Assembly: GCF_011045095.1 (NCBI RefSeq) | Contig: NZ_JAALDL010000006.1 | Location: 156,236 to 220,235 of the forward strand | DNA length: 64,000 nucleotides | Direction: 5' to 3' | DNA from: Grimontia sedimenti | GTDB taxonomy: Bacteria; Pseudomonadota; Gammaproteobacteria; Enterobacterales; Vibrionaceae | In this document: positions 47,896 through 57,618 of the stretch, one piece after another | How positions within the stretch are numbered: position 1 is the first letter of the stretch | Layout: each line of letters opens with the position of its first letter | The notes under the pieces: model-generated | Seen by the model: the letters and a program-made list of their open reading frames with translations, nothing else | What the model was told of the DNA's origin: nothing | Databases searched by the model: none | Position numbers and translations under genes: made by a program

Positions 47896-49314
47896 ATGAC
47901 GGAACTAAAAGAACTATTCGTTTCCTTTATCGACGCCGGGAATGGCTTGTTGTGGGGAAGCGTGCTTATTTACCTTTTGATCGGCGCTGGTCTTTACTTC
48001 ACTTTCCGCACCGGTTTCCTCCAATTCCGCTCTTTCGGGCACATGTTTGAGCTCATCAAAGGTAGCCGTGAAGGCGCCGATGGTGGTATCTCATCATTCC
48101 AGGCATTCAGCACCAGTCTCGCAGCCCGCGTAGGTACAGGTAACATGGCAGGTGTTGCCGTGGCTATTTACCTTGGTGGCCCTGGCGCAGTTTTCTGGAT
48201 GTGGATTACTGCATTGGTCGGTATGTCTACCAGCTTTGTGGAATCTACACTGGCACAGGCGTATAAAATCAATCACAAAGACAACACCTTCCGCGGTGGT
48301 CCAGCCTACTACATTGAGAAGGGTTTGGGTCAGCGCTGGTTGGGCATCGCCTTTGCTATCTGTTTGATCATCGCGTTTGGTCTGGCATTCAACGGCGTTC
48401 AGTCAAACTCTATCGCCGCGGCGATGAACACCGCTTTCGGCACTGATAACACTTGGGTAGGTGTGATTCTAGCGCTGGCAACGGCACCTATCATCTTTGG
48501 TGGTATGCGTTCTGTCGCCAAAGTGGCCGAGCTGATTGTTCCATTTATGGCGATTGGTTACCTGGTTGTGGCCTTCTACGTTATCGGTATCAACATCACG
48601 CTGCTTCCAGACGTTTTCGGCACCATCATCGGCAGTGCGCTTGGTTTTGAACAAGCAGCAGGCGGTGCAATTGGTGCAGCCATGATGCAAGGTATCAAAC
48701 GCGGCCTGTTCTCGAACGAAGCAGGTATGGGCTCTGCGCCTAACGCGGCGGCAACAGCGACCACCCGCCCTAACCACCCAGTGGCGCAAGGCTATGTGCA
48801 AATGTTGGGCGTGTTTATCGATACCATCGTTATCTGTACCGCGACCGCATCTATCATCCTGCTATCAGGTATGCTGGACACTGACAGCGGCGTCACCGGT
48901 ATTGCGCTGACTCAAGCGGCTCTGGTTGAAGAAGTGGGAGCTTGGGGTGCAGGCTTTATTGCTATCGCCATTCTGCTGTTTGCATTCACCTCGCTGATTG
49001 CCAACTACTCATACGGTGAATCAAACATTGAGTACATCTTCAAAAGCAAAAAGGCCATCAATGTCTACCGTGTTGCTGTTCTGGCAATGGTAGTGATCGG
49101 TGCTGTTGTTGACTTACCGACGGTTTGGGCATTTGCCGACCTGTCTATGGGTATGATGGCCCTCATCAACCTTGTGGCAATTCTTGCGCTGTCTGGCATC
49201 GTATTTGCGCTGCTTAAAGACTATGAAACCCAGCGTAAAGAAGGCAAAAAGCCGACGTTCGATCGCACCAAGTTCCCGAAGCTGGACAAGCAGATCGACA
49301 AAGACGTTTGGTAA
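47896..49314 (+). CDS. Alanine/glycine:cation symporter (AGCS family)
   Basis: Sodium- or proton-coupled importer of alanine or glycine, 472 residues with about ten to eleven membrane helices. AGCS hallmarks: SFQAFSTSLAARVGTGNMAGVAVAI (about 66-90), GGPGAVFWMWITALVGM (about 93-109) and GLFSNEAGMGSAPNAAA (about 275-291). The ATG at 47896 is used; the TTG two codons upstream is less likely. In V. cholerae a gene of this family is governed by a tandem glycine riboswitch, but the leader here does not show that core. Confidence 0.92.
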   Translation: MTELKELFVSFIDAGNGLLWGSVLIYLLIGAGLYFTFRTGFLQFRSFGHMFELIKGSREGADGGISSFQAFSTSLAARVGTGNMAGVAVAIYLGGPGAVFWMWITALVGMSTSFVESTLAQAYKINHKDNTFRGGPAYYIEKGLGQRWLGIAFAICLIIAFGLAFNGVQSNSIAAAMNTAFGTDNTWVGVILALATAPIIFGGMRSVAKVAELIVPFMAIGYLVVAFYVIGINITLLPDVFGTIIGSALGFEQAAGGAIGAAMMQGIKRGLFSNEAGMGSAPNAAATATTRPNHPVAQGYVQMLGVFIDTIVICTATASIILLSGMLDTDSGVTGIALTQAALVEEVGAWGAGFIAIAILLFAFTSLIANYSYGESNIEYIFKSKKAINVYRVAVLAMVVIGAVVDLPTVWAFADLSMGMMALINLVAILALSGIVFALLKDYETQRKEGKKPTFDRTKFPKLDKQIDKDVW

Positions 49315-49357
49315 TCTAATACCTAACGTCAACAGACCCCAAAAAACACAACATCAA

Positions 49358-49384
49358 AAAAGGGAGCCGATGGGCTCCCTTTCC
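49358..49384. terminator. Terminator after the symporter gene
   Basis: GGGAGCC/GGCTCCC stem with a four-base loop, extended by AAA/TTT and followed by a pyrimidine-rich, T-rich tail. Confidence 0.85.
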
Positions 49385-49408
49385 TTTTCTTTTCAGTTCC
49401 ATTCCGGT

Positions 49409-49651
49409 TTATTCAGGGTGTGACCTTAAAATGCGCAGCGCTTCTTTTGCATGCTCAACCGCATCTCGACCAATCGAAGTTAAGTAACCACCGTCTTTTG
49501 CTGTGATCAGCTTTTTGTCATAAAGGCGTTCTGTTGCAGCCACAAGATCAGGATCCGCATCACTGTGAACCTTGATACCCATGAGATCAGAAGAACGAGA
49601 AAACTTCACCAGGACGTTCATTTCGTCGACCAGTTCAGACGTAAATGGCAT
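49409..49651 (-). CDS. TIGR02647 family small protein
   Basis: 80-residue cytosolic protein of the TIGR02647 family (MPFTSELVDEMNVLVKF start, then GIKVHSDADPDLVAATERLYDKKLIT and GGYLTSIGRDAVEHA). The pattern looks like a winged-helix-type fold, so nucleic-acid binding is possible but unproven. The ATG at 49651 has TTGGAGG upstream; the longer frame to 49708 has no site. Confidence 0.82.
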   Translation of the reverse strand: MPFTSELVDEMNVLVKFSRSSDLMGIKVHSDADPDLVAATERLYDKKLITAKDGGYLTSIGRDAVEHAKEALRILRSHPE

Positions 49652-49781
49652 AGCGCCTCCAACATTTATCCGTGTTTCGTTACCCTTGAATATAGTTGGT
49701 CGTGCCACATAGAATTTGTGCCGAGATCAAGAACTGATCGATAAGCACAATCAAGCAGCTACAAATAGACAGAAGTTTGAA

Positions 49782-50969
49782 TCACGCCACATCCTGAGCA
49801 CGTTTTCGACCTAAGAAACTGACTTCGTTACCGGATTCTGGTGCTAAAGGAACCATTCTAGACAAAGTCAGTGACCCCAAAGCAAGGCCGGTACCGACTA
49901 AAAAGACCGTTGTTGGTGAGTACAACCACACCACACCCAAAGCAGCAGGAATCACCACTGCCGCAATGTGATTGATGGTAAAACTCACACCCGCCGTGGA
50001 TGCAATGTCTTCCGGATCGGCAATCTTCTGGAAGTAAGTTTTAATCGCGATCGCCATGGCGAAGAACAGGTGGTCCACAATGTATAACACACCTGCCATC
50101 GTTGCACTTTCCACAAAGGCATAGCCGGTAAACACACACGCCAATCCGACATACTCCACGGTCAGGGCGCGTCGCTCGCCCACTCTGCCAATCCAAGCAC
50201 CAATTTTGGCTGCAAACAGCATGTTGAAGAGGTAGTTGATGATAAACAGCAGACTGACATCACCCACGGAATACCCAAACTTCTCAACCATCATGAAGCC
50301 GGCAAAAACAATGAAGATCTGACGACGAGCCCCACTGAGGAAAGTCAGGCCGTAATAAAGCCAATATCTTTTACGAATAATCAGCTTTCGGGTCTGAACG
50401 TGTGGGCTTTCAAAGGAAGGAAACATTGCCCAAAGCACAAGCACTGCTATCAAACTGACAAAGCCAAACAGCATATAAACTGTGTTGTAACTGACCGCCA
50501 TCCATTCCATCAATAGCCAAACGGCAGCATAAGCGACAAGGCTTGCTGCGCCCTTCCAGGCAAGAATCTGCCCCATAAAGTGCGCGCTTTTATCTTTATC
50601 TATCCACTGTAAAGTCAGAGACTGATTAACGGTTTCGAAATAGTGAAAGCCAATCGACATCACAACCGTGGTCAAATACAGCCCCCATACCGTTGGAAAC
50701 CAACCTGTCACCGCAACACCGAGACACATCACAGCCAGAAACACCAAGGCAAAGCGCTGCTCTTTGATAAACAACAAGAGATAAATCGCCGTAAACGCCA
50801 GGAAGCCAGGGACTTCACGCAAACTTTGCAGCATGCCGATCTCTTTACCGGTAAACGCGGCTTTTTCTACCACAAAGTTGTTGAGTAATACGTTCCAGAC
50901 AGAAAACGCCATGGCCATGATAAAAGCCATCGCGATAAGAAGATGGGCGGGAGTTCTATAGCGTTCCAC
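49782..50969 (-). CDS. Major facilitator superfamily transporter
   Basis: 395 residues with about twelve membrane helices. Features include the cytoplasmic LIIRKRYWLYYGLTFLSGARRQIF segment between halves and SGARRQIFIVFAGFMMVEKFGY at the start of the C-terminal half. I cannot assign a substrate. The start is an ATG at 50969. Monocistronic, between two minus-strand genes. Confidence 0.85.
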   Translation of the reverse strand: MERYRTPAHLLIAMAFIMAMAFSVWNVLLNNFVVEKAAFTGKEIGMLQSLREVPGFLAFTAIYLLLFIKEQRFALVFLAVMCLGVAVTGWFPTVWGLYLTTVVMSIGFHYFETVNQSLTLQWIDKDKSAHFMGQILAWKGAASLVAYAAVWLLMEWMAVSYNTVYMLFGFVSLIAVLVLWAMFPSFESPHVQTRKLIIRKRYWLYYGLTFLSGARRQIFIVFAGFMMVEKFGYSVGDVSLLFIINYLFNMLFAAKIGAWIGRVGERRALTVEYVGLACVFTGYAFVESATMAGVLYIVDHLFFAMAIAIKTYFQKIADPEDIASTAGVSFTINHIAAVVIPAALGVVWLYSPTTVFLVGTGLALGSLTLSRMVPLAPESGNEVSFLGRKRAQDVA

Positions 50970-51075
50970 GTTGTTGTTTCTCGATATTTATTTGAAGTTG
51001 TTTCCGCCAATGTAACTGCGAATCAATAAATAAGCTAACGGGAATCATTGAAGTCATTGTTCAAAAATCATGAAC

Positions 51076-51105
51076 AAAAAAAGAGCAGCCACTTGGGCTG
51101 CTCTT
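51076..51105 (-). terminator. Terminator of the Tim44-like gene
   Basis: AAGAGCAGCC/GGCTGCTCTT ten-pair stem with a five-base loop; seven T follow on the minus strand. Confidence 0.9.
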
Positions 51106-51131
51106 GATTAGGGGGAATGTTTGCGAATACT

Positions 51132-52025
51132 TTACGCTTGAATGCCAACGATCAACCAAGGTGCGTTTGGTTGTGTCATATCACGCTCTAGGTGCCAGAT
51201 ATCAGTAATGTCCTCTTCAACACCTTCCTTACGGTCAGTGTAGCGGCCGCTGAACTGCAGGCTCAGTTGAGCAAGTTTGCCGTCGTAATCAGCACGGACG
51301 ATTTCCGCATCGACATACATGACTTCTGTGTGCTGCTCGCCTTCCAGCTTACGGCGCTCTTCAGCCAGATCGTTATATAGCTCAGGCGTCACGTATTCCT
51401 GAATAGTTTCAAGCTGGTTGTGGTTCCATGCACCTTGCAGAATGCGGTAATGCTCACGCGCACCGTTTACAAATCCAGCCATATCGAAATTCGGCGGGAA
51501 GTTAAACGGTACATCGTTATTTACTGCACCAAAACCACCCGTCGAAGATGTCGCCGCTGACTCACGGAACTGAGGCTGTTGTTGCTCGTGGTAGTAACCT
51601 TTGTTTTGCGGCTCTTGGCCACCAGCGTAAGCTTGTTGATGCGGTCGGTTCATCGAACCGTTCTTCGCCGCCATCAGGCTCTTGAAGATCTTAAACAGTA
51701 CGAATGCGATCAGTGCGATAATCAGGAAATCCATGATTTGGAAGCCTTCAAATGCCCCTCCCATCATGGCTGCGATCAGACCACCAGCTAGCAGTCCACC
51801 CAGCAAACCACCCATCAAGCCTTTCTTAGAGGACGACTTCGCTGCAGCCGCAGGATCGTTTTGCTTATTGATGGAATTAGTATTGGTAGGTTGTGATTTT
51901 GGCGCTGGTGCCGTCTTAAAGCTTTTACCGAAAGACTTACCGCCACCGAACTTCTTCGCCTCAGCGTGTGGTGCAGATACCACCATCACGAACATCAGCG
52001 CGAATAGAGTAAAAAAGCGTTTCAT
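51132..52025 (-). CDS. Tim44-like domain membrane protein
   Basis: 297 residues. Signal peptide or anchor (1-24, ending PHAEA), a basic Gly/Lys/Ser-rich stretch (25-70, KKFGGGKSFGKSFK), two glycine-rich hydrophobic segments (about 70-93 and 98-115), a Gln/Gly linker and a C-terminal Tim44/MBA1-like domain (about 175-297, MAGFVNGAREHYRILQGAWN...EEDITDIWHLERDM). Such proteins are widespread in proteobacteria; their role, possibly in membrane-protein handling, is not established. Confidence 0.88.
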   Translation of the reverse strand: MKRFFTLFALMFVMVVSAPHAEAKKFGGGKSFGKSFKTAPAPKSQPTNTNSINKQNDPAAAAKSSSKKGLMGGLLGGLLAGGLIAAMMGGAFEGFQIMDFLIIALIAFVLFKIFKSLMAAKNGSMNRPHQQAYAGGQEPQNKGYYHEQQQPQFRESAATSSTGGFGAVNNDVPFNFPPNFDMAGFVNGAREHYRILQGAWNHNQLETIQEYVTPELYNDLAEERRKLEGEQHTEVMYVDAEIVRADYDGKLAQLSLQFSGRYTDRKEGVEEDITDIWHLERDMTQPNAPWLIVGIQA

Positions 52026-52304
52026 TGCAAACCTTTTGTTTCAATGTCAAATAACGCAACAAGCGTAAGGTACTTTCATGCTATGTCAGCGGCACGGAAA
52101 GTCAAACCCTGTTGCGGGCGAATATGTTACCAATCGTTTAAATTTTCCCTAAATGGCTATACGTAACTGCGAGCAAGATTTCTCCTTTTGGCGACTTTTT
52201 AATAAAAATGCGGTAAACCGTTGAGGAGATAGCGCTCTTAATGGAACGACTACCTTACAATGCAGTCCATATTCACAGAGAGAAAACAAATAAAGGTTGA
52301 TGCG

Positions 52305-52700
52305 ATGAACGATACACACAGTAAAACCGTTGGGTACATTTTATGGATCTTCGGTTTTCTCGGTGCACACCGTTTTTATTACGGTAAGCCTGTGACAGGA
52401 ACCATCTGGCTCTTCACGCTCGGGCTATTGGGTATTGGCTGGTTAATTGACCTGTTTCTGATCCCGTCAATGGATCGCGAAGCAGACCTTCGTTTTAACA
52501 GTGGACAAGTCGATTACTCGGTCGCTTGGATATTGCTGACCTTCCTAGGCATCTTCGGTATTCACCGTATGTATATGGGCAAATGGGTGACTGGCATCAT
52601 TTATCTGTTTACTGGTGGCTTCTTCATCGTTGGTGTGATTTATGATTTTTGGACACTGAACGATCAGGTTTCGATTAAAAACGCAGAACGTTTCAGCTAA
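52305..52700 (+). CDS. TM2-domain membrane protein
   Basis: 131 residues with four membrane helices as two TM2-like units: GYILWIFGFLGAHRFYYGKPVTG (about 9-31) and AWILLTFLGIFGIHRMYMGKWVTG (about 72-95), each with the G-x-H-R-F/M-Y-x-G-K motif. ATG at 52305 (MNDTHSKTVGY) has AAAGG eight bases upstream; an earlier in-frame ATG at 52260 is possible. Function unknown. Confidence 0.88.
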   Translation: MNDTHSKTVGYILWIFGFLGAHRFYYGKPVTGTIWLFTLGLLGIGWLIDLFLIPSMDREADLRFNSGQVDYSVAWILLTFLGIFGIHRMYMGKWVTGIIYLFTGGFFIVGVIYDFWTLNDQVSIKNAERFS

Positions 52701-52715
52701 GCTTTTGCTTCCAAA

Positions 52716-52752
52716 GCCTCTCAGTTGTTGGCATTTAGCTAAACTGAGAGGC
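52716..52752. other. Perfect 11-bp hairpin after the TM2 gene
   Basis: GCCTCTCAGTT/AACTGAGAGGC with a 15-base loop, 15 nt after the TM2 stop. No T tract follows, so it is not a canonical intrinsic terminator; it may be a weak terminator, an mRNA stabiliser or an operator for the TetR gene downstream. Confidence 0.6.
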
Positions 52753-52821
52753 ACATAACTTGCCCTTTCCCGACCCCACTCCTAAAATATCGAACATTGT
52801 TCACTATTTGCAGCAGAAGTA

Positions 52822-53421
52822 ATGGCACGCAGGAACGACCACAGCCGCGAAGAGCTGGTAGAAATGACGCTTAACTGCGTTGAAAAGTATTTAGACACCC
52901 AGCCTTACCACGCCCTGAGCTTGCGAAAAATCGCCGCTGAGATCGGGTATGTCCCAAGCACCTTGGTCAATGTCTTTGGCAGTTATAATATACTGCTACT
53001 GCATGTTGTCGCTCGTACGCTGGACGATCTGCGTCATCAGGCACAACAAAAGCTGACCGACACATCAAACTGTCGGGATGCACTGTTCACTCTTGCGCAC
53101 CTTTACCTCGAGTTCGCATCGAAAAATCCTTACCGTTGGCAGCTGGTGTTTGAGCACAGCATGAAGGGTGACAAGCTTCCTGATTGGCAAAGTGACCGCA
53201 TCCAAAGTATGACGGGCATGCTGGAAAGCCTGCTTAAGCGACTTTCTCCCACCAAAAGTGATGAGGAAGTAGTGGAAGCAAGCCGCGTGCTTTGGGCGGG
53301 AGTTCACGGCATCACGCTGCTCGCGGTTGACGACAAATTCTTCACCTCAGTGCCTGTCAATGGCGCAGAGCTTATTGATAACCTACTGACAGGCTACCTT
53401 AAGAGCTGGATTGACGCTTAA
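52822..53421 (+). CDS. TetR-family transcriptional regulator
   Basis: 199 residues. N-terminal helix-turn-helix (about 8-55) with SLRKIAAEIGYVPSTLVNVFGSYNILLL in place of the usual SVRDIA...STLYxHF pattern, and a ligand-binding helical C-terminal part (about 75-195) containing NPYRWQLVFEHSMKGDKLPDW. It is 17 nt upstream of the MFS-acyltransferase gene in the same direction, so it probably controls that gene and itself. Confidence 0.9.
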   Translation: MARRNDHSREELVEMTLNCVEKYLDTQPYHALSLRKIAAEIGYVPSTLVNVFGSYNILLLHVVARTLDDLRHQAQQKLTDTSNCRDALFTLAHLYLEFASKNPYRWQLVFEHSMKGDKLPDWQSDRIQSMTGMLESLLKRLSPTKSDEEVVEASRVLWAGVHGITLLAVDDKFFTSVPVNGAELIDNLLTGYLKSWIDA

Positions 53422-53438
53422 GAGCCGGGAAGGAAAGG

Positions 53439-55304
53439 ATGACAAGCCAAACCGGGCTTCTGAAACAGCGACGTTTCCTGCCATATTTTATCACCCAAGC
53501 ACTCGGCGCGTTTAACGACAATGTCTACAAAAATGTCTTGTTGATCCTTGTTGCCTTTGCTGGCCCGGGTGTTATCGGGATAAGTACTGATCTTTTCATC
53601 AACCTCGCTGCTGGCCTGTTTATTCTCCCCTTTTTTCTGTTCTCTGCTTTTGCCGGAGAGCTCGCGGATAAGTTCGAGAAATCCCAATTTATCCGCGGCG
53701 TGAAGTTACTGGAAATTGGCATTATGAGCCTCGCTGCCATTGCCTTCATCTACGAAAGCTACATGGCACTTTTAGTTCTTCTTTTCTTGATGGGTACGCA
53801 GTCTGCATTCTTTGGCCCTGTGAAATACGCCTTACTGCCTCAAACCCTCAAACCACAGGAACTGGTTTCGGGTAATGCTTTGGTTGAAACGGGTACATTT
53901 CTTGCGATTTTGCTTGGCACCATGGTGGCCGGGGTTATCGCAAATATGGATGGAGCGCGAGATATTGCTGCTATCTCTGTAGTGGTGTTTGCAGTGCTCG
54001 GTTATTTGAGCGCCCGTTCTATTCCTGAGGTAGCTGCCGGAAACCCTTCTCTCAAAATCCGTTTCTCTCCTATCCGGCAGATGAAAACCACGCTGGCGAT
54101 TGCACGAAAAGACAAAGTGGTGCTGCAGTCGATTCTCGGGATCAGTTGGTTTTGGTTTCTCGGTGCCAGCTATCTCACGCAATTCCCCAATTACGCCAAG
54201 CTTCACCTTGGCGGTAATGAAGCGACCGTTTCGTTTCTACTGACACTATTCTCCGTCGGCATTGCTGTTGGCTCTTTGCTTTGTGACAAGCTTTCAGGCC
54301 ATCGTATTGAACCAGGCATTGTGCCAATTGGTGCACTGGGATTGACTATTTTCGGCATTCACCTGATGTTCTCGACACCTGCGATGCCTTCAACTGCGGC
54401 AAGCTTTGTAGAATTTATTGCCGACCCGTCTCTGTGGTGGGTATTTGTCGATTTACTCTTGATCGGCATCTTCGGAGGGATTTTCATTGTTCCTCTGTAT
54501 TCCATGATGCAGGCACGTTCAGAAGATAGTGAGCGCTCACAGGTCATTGCCGCCAACAACATTTATAACGCTCTGTTTATGGTGACCAGCGCCATTCTCG
54601 CCATGATTCTTCTGGGTGCTGTGGGCATCAGCATCCCTGAATTTTTCCTGGTACTCGCCCTGCTGAATCTTGTTGTCACCCTCTATGTCGGCAAGCAGGT
54701 ACCACTGTTCGCTTTACGCTTTGTTATTTGGTTTTTAAGCCACAGCTTCTATCGCGTGACCCACAAGAATCTCCAGAACATTCCAAAGGAAGGCGGCGCA
54801 TTGCTGGTATGTAACCATGTCAGCTATGTCGATGCCTTGATTCTGGCAGGCGCTTGTCCGCGCCCCATTCGTTTTGTGATGGACGAAGATTACTACCACC
54901 TGCCCGTGCTGAATTATTTCTTCCGAGCCAGCCGCGTCATTCCTATCAAGCTCACCAGTGGCTCCATACGCTGCGCACTCAAGGAAGTCAAAAAGCAACT
55001 GAATGACGGCGAGATAGTGTGTATTTTCCCGGAAGGCCAGCTCACGTCAGATGGTGACATGCAGCCCTTCAAACGTGGCATAGACCTAATTCTGAAACAA
55101 TCACCAGTTCCTGTGATACCTATGGCGTTGAAAGGTTTATGGGGAAGTTATTTCAGCCGAGAAGGTGGTCGCGCCCTCCTGAAATTTCCCAAGCGGTTTT
55201 GGTCGAAAGTGGAAGTCGAGGCGGGGAATCCGGTTCAGCCAGAAGATGCAAGATGCGACCGATTGTTTAGTGATGTGAAAACGTTAAGAGGCGATTATCG
55301 TTGA
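53439..55304 (+). CDS. MFS lysophospholipid transporter fused to PlsC-type acyltransferase
   Basis: 621 residues. The N-terminal part (about 1-420) is an LplT-like MFS transporter with about twelve helices (FITQALGAFNDNVYKNVLLI start, GTQSAFFGPVKYALLP at about 113-128). The C-terminal part (about 430-615) is a 1-acylglycerol-phosphate acyltransferase domain with the NHVSYVDA active site (HX4D, about 450-457) and FPEGQLTSDG (about 529-538). In E. coli LplT and Aas are separate proteins that recycle lysophospholipids, and Aas also has an acyl-ACP synthetase domain; that domain is absent here. Its 3' end overlaps menE (opposite strand) by 10 bp. Confidence 0.9.
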   Translation: MTSQTGLLKQRRFLPYFITQALGAFNDNVYKNVLLILVAFAGPGVIGISTDLFINLAAGLFILPFFLFSAFAGELADKFEKSQFIRGVKLLEIGIMSLAAIAFIYESYMALLVLLFLMGTQSAFFGPVKYALLPQTLKPQELVSGNALVETGTFLAILLGTMVAGVIANMDGARDIAAISVVVFAVLGYLSARSIPEVAAGNPSLKIRFSPIRQMKTTLAIARKDKVVLQSILGISWFWFLGASYLTQFPNYAKLHLGGNEATVSFLLTLFSVGIAVGSLLCDKLSGHRIEPGIVPIGALGLTIFGIHLMFSTPAMPSTAASFVEFIADPSLWWVFVDLLLIGIFGGIFIVPLYSMMQARSEDSERSQVIAANNIYNALFMVTSAILAMILLGAVGISIPEFFLVLALLNLVVTLYVGKQVPLFALRFVIWFLSHSFYRVTHKNLQNIPKEGGALLVCNHVSYVDALILAGACPRPIRFVMDEDYYHLPVLNYFFRASRVIPIKLTSGSIRCALKEVKKQLNDGEIVCIFPEGQLTSDGDMQPFKRGIDLILKQSPVPVIPMALKGLWGSYFSREGGRALLKFPKRFWSKVEVEAGNPVQPEDARCDRLFSDVKTLRGDYR

Positions 55305-56644
55305 GCCAGCTTTTCGTTAGCCAGCCAATCAGCTAACGCGCGGCGGGAGATTTTTATCCCGCCATCCAGCAAATGCTTCGGTATCGAGTATGCGGCTTTA
55401 GGCACCTGATGTGGCGGCAGCAACGACTTTGCGTAAGCAAGAAAATTACCTTGATTAACATTGCCCATCACCAACGCAACAGGAACCTGTCCCCACTTGG
55501 CATCCACTACGGGCAAAATAAACAATTGCTCAATCCCTTCAAAGCCTGAAAGCACCCTTTCAATACTCTCGGGCTGCACATTCTCCCCGCCACAGATAAA
55601 CATGTTATCCAAGCGACCAAGAATCTGAAGCTCGCCATCTACCCATTCACCTTTATCTTTAGTCGCAAACCATCCGTCCGAAAAAGGCTCCAACTTTCCG
55701 CCAATCAGGTAACCCGATGAAAGCGTGTCTCCTTTCACCATGATTTCACCAAGGCTGGAAAGCATAAGTTCACGATGCGGAAGCGGGCGACCTACCGAGA
55801 AAAGTCCATTCGCCCGTTTTGCCGTGATGGTCGATGCCATTTCTGTCATCCCATAACCACACCAACAGCCAATACCTTTTGCTTCTGCTTCATCCACCAG
55901 CGCTTGAGGGATAAATGCACCGCCCAAAAGTACGGATGTCAACGAAGCAGGACGCTCTCCTTGCAGCAATCGCTGCAATTGCGTCGGTACCAAGGAAGCG
56001 TGAGTCACACCTTCTAAAGCTGAGCGCAACGCATCACCTTTGGTGTCTGCAATCTTCAGAGTCGCTCCACGTTGTAACCACCGCCAGATAATAGCAAGAC
56101 CAGAAACATGGAATAACGGCAGGGAAAGAAGCCAACAATCACTTTCACCAAACGGCATCAGTGAAAACAATCCGCTGGCACTCGCTAAATGGGCTTTGGC
56201 ATTGTGAGTAACCGCTTTGGGTGTCCCCGTCGAGCCGGAAGTCAGCACAAGGGTTAGGATATCCTGGGTGTCAAATGGCACCAGTTCCGACTGTTGCGAC
56301 TCAGTAGAAGGAAAATCGGTATGCGGATCGATAACCATCTCAATCCCCGCTTTATCGAGCACTTCTTTCTGATGTGCTTGAGAGAAAGCCGGATTGATCA
56401 GCAGCGTTTTCAAGCCTTGTTGCCAGGCAGCAAGGATAACCAAAAGGGTTTGGTAATCATTTTGCGAGAGGATGGCTACGTAGCGACTCTTAGGCTTAGG
56501 TAATGTTGGGATATTGCCAATATCTGAAACAAGGCGCTGCCAGCTAATAGCTTCGCCTTCCAGAAATAAAGCTGTATGTCGAGGTTTAACCTGACCCCAG
56601 TAAAGCCAGGGCCAAGTGTCGAAGTTTATTGGTGCGCCTGCCAT
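55295..56644 (-). CDS. menE: o-Succinylbenzoate-CoA ligase
   Basis: Adenylate-forming ligase activating o-succinylbenzoate with CoA in menaquinone synthesis. 449 residues, usual length. AMP-binding motif [14 protein letters not shown] (about 132-145), YGMTEMAST (about 266-274) and the hinge/A8 motif [21 protein letters not shown] are intact. Last gene of menFDHBCE; the start overlaps menC by 19 nt. Identity follows from the operon as well as the sequence. Confidence 0.94.
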   Translation of the reverse strand: MAGAPINFDTWPWLYWGQVKPRHTALFLEGEAISWQRLVSDIGNIPTLPKPKSRYVAILSQNDYQTLLVILAAWQQGLKTLLINPAFSQAHQKEVLDKAGIEMVIDPHTDFPSTESQQSELVPFDTQDILTLVLTSGSTGTPKAVTHNAKAHLASASGLFSLMPFGESDCWLLSLPLFHVSGLAIIWRWLQRGATLKIADTKGDALRSALEGVTHASLVPTQLQRLLQGERPASLTSVLLGGAFIPQALVDEAEAKGIGCWCGYGMTEMASTITAKRANGLFSVGRPLPHRELMLSSLGEIMVKGDTLSSGYLIGGKLEPFSDGWFATKDKGEWVDGELQILGRLDNMFICGGENVQPESIERVLSGFEGIEQLFILPVVDAKWGQVPVALVMGNVNQGNFLAYAKSLLPPHQVPKAAYSIPKHLLDGGIKISRRALADWLANEKLAQR

Positions 56645-57606
56645 ACCACTTCACAGTCAGTCAGTGTTTTCAGTGGTAACTCACAGTTTGGCCACGCTTG
56701 CTCTAGCTGCTCACCAAACAATGAGACCGTATCAAGCCCAGGTACGGTTTCCGGCGTTAGCCAGTGGGCGATGCGCGCCAGTGTATTGAGACCCAAGCTG
56801 GATTCAATACTGGAGCTGATCACCGCTTCCATGCCCATGGTATGTGCCTGCTCAACCAGTGCTTTCACTGTTTTCAGTGAGCCCACTAAAGTGGGTTTAA
56901 TCACAATCGCAGACAATCCGGTTTTGCATTCTAGCGAAAAGCTTTCATCGCGCAGGGTTTCATCCCACGCAATGGCAATTCCGGTTTCTTCACTGAATGC
57001 GAGGCTTTGCTCTGGCGTCTGACAAGGCTCTTCTAAAAAGGCGATGCGGGAACGGAAAGCGGGATTCACATAATTGGCAAACTGTGTTGCTTTTGCCGGC
57101 GTCCACTGGCGGTTGGCATCCAGTCGAAGGCGCAAGTCTGGAAGGATTTCCAGAAACATATTCACCACCATGCCATCGCGAATAGGCTCGTAAAGGCCCA
57201 CTTTAATTTTCGCGACTTTCTCGCCCGGCAATTCGGCGAGCTTTTCAACCAGCTCATCCGGATCGCCGCTACACAAGGGCGCAGCGAGGAAATTACCTTC
57301 AGCCGGGATTTCACCATCAAGCTCTGCCAGTGCAACGGACAAACCAAAAGCGACGGATGGATAGAGCGAGTCCCAATCTATTTCGCGGCCTTCCAGCCAC
57401 TGCGCTAAACAGAACTCAATCTGAGTTTGTGCTTGCTCGATGGTTTCAGCGCTGAATTCAGGCAAAGGCGCAATTTCGCCTCGGCCAGATTTCTCACCAT
57501 CTTTAAGTTCGACAATCAAGCCATCTCGCTGCGCCAGACGGGTGTGACGCAAAATCACACCACTGTCCATCGGCAACGAATAACGGTAAAGCGTTGCGTG
57601 CTTCAT
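56626..57606 (-). CDS. menC: o-Succinylbenzoate synthase
   Basis: Enolase-superfamily dehydratase making o-succinylbenzoate from SHCHC. 326 residues. The catalytic lysine in AKIKVGLYE (about 132-140), metal ligands in LRLDANRQW (about 158-166), FLEEPC (about 190-195) and AWDETLRD (about 213-220), and the second lysine in [10 protein letters not shown] (about 233-242) follow the family order. Starts 12 nt after menB. Confidence 0.95.
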   Translation of the reverse strand: MKHATLYRYSLPMDSGVILRHTRLAQRDGLIVELKDGEKSGRGEIAPLPEFSAETIEQAQTQIEFCLAQWLEGREIDWDSLYPSVAFGLSVALAELDGEIPAEGNFLAAPLCSGDPDELVEKLAELPGEKVAKIKVGLYEPIRDGMVVNMFLEILPDLRLRLDANRQWTPAKATQFANYVNPAFRSRIAFLEEPCQTPEQSLAFSEETGIAIAWDETLRDESFSLECKTGLSAIVIKPTLVGSLKTVKALVEQAHTMGMEAVISSSIESSLGLNTLARIAHWLTPETVPGLDTVSLFGEQLEQAWPNCELPLKTLTDCEVVWQAHQ

Positions 57607-57618
57607 CTTCCCGCCCTG

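Noticed and set aside
55295-56644. menE as the missing synthetase partner of the fused acyltransferase
   Set aside because: It is on the opposite strand, coupled to menC, and of MenE length; the neighbourhood is coincidental.
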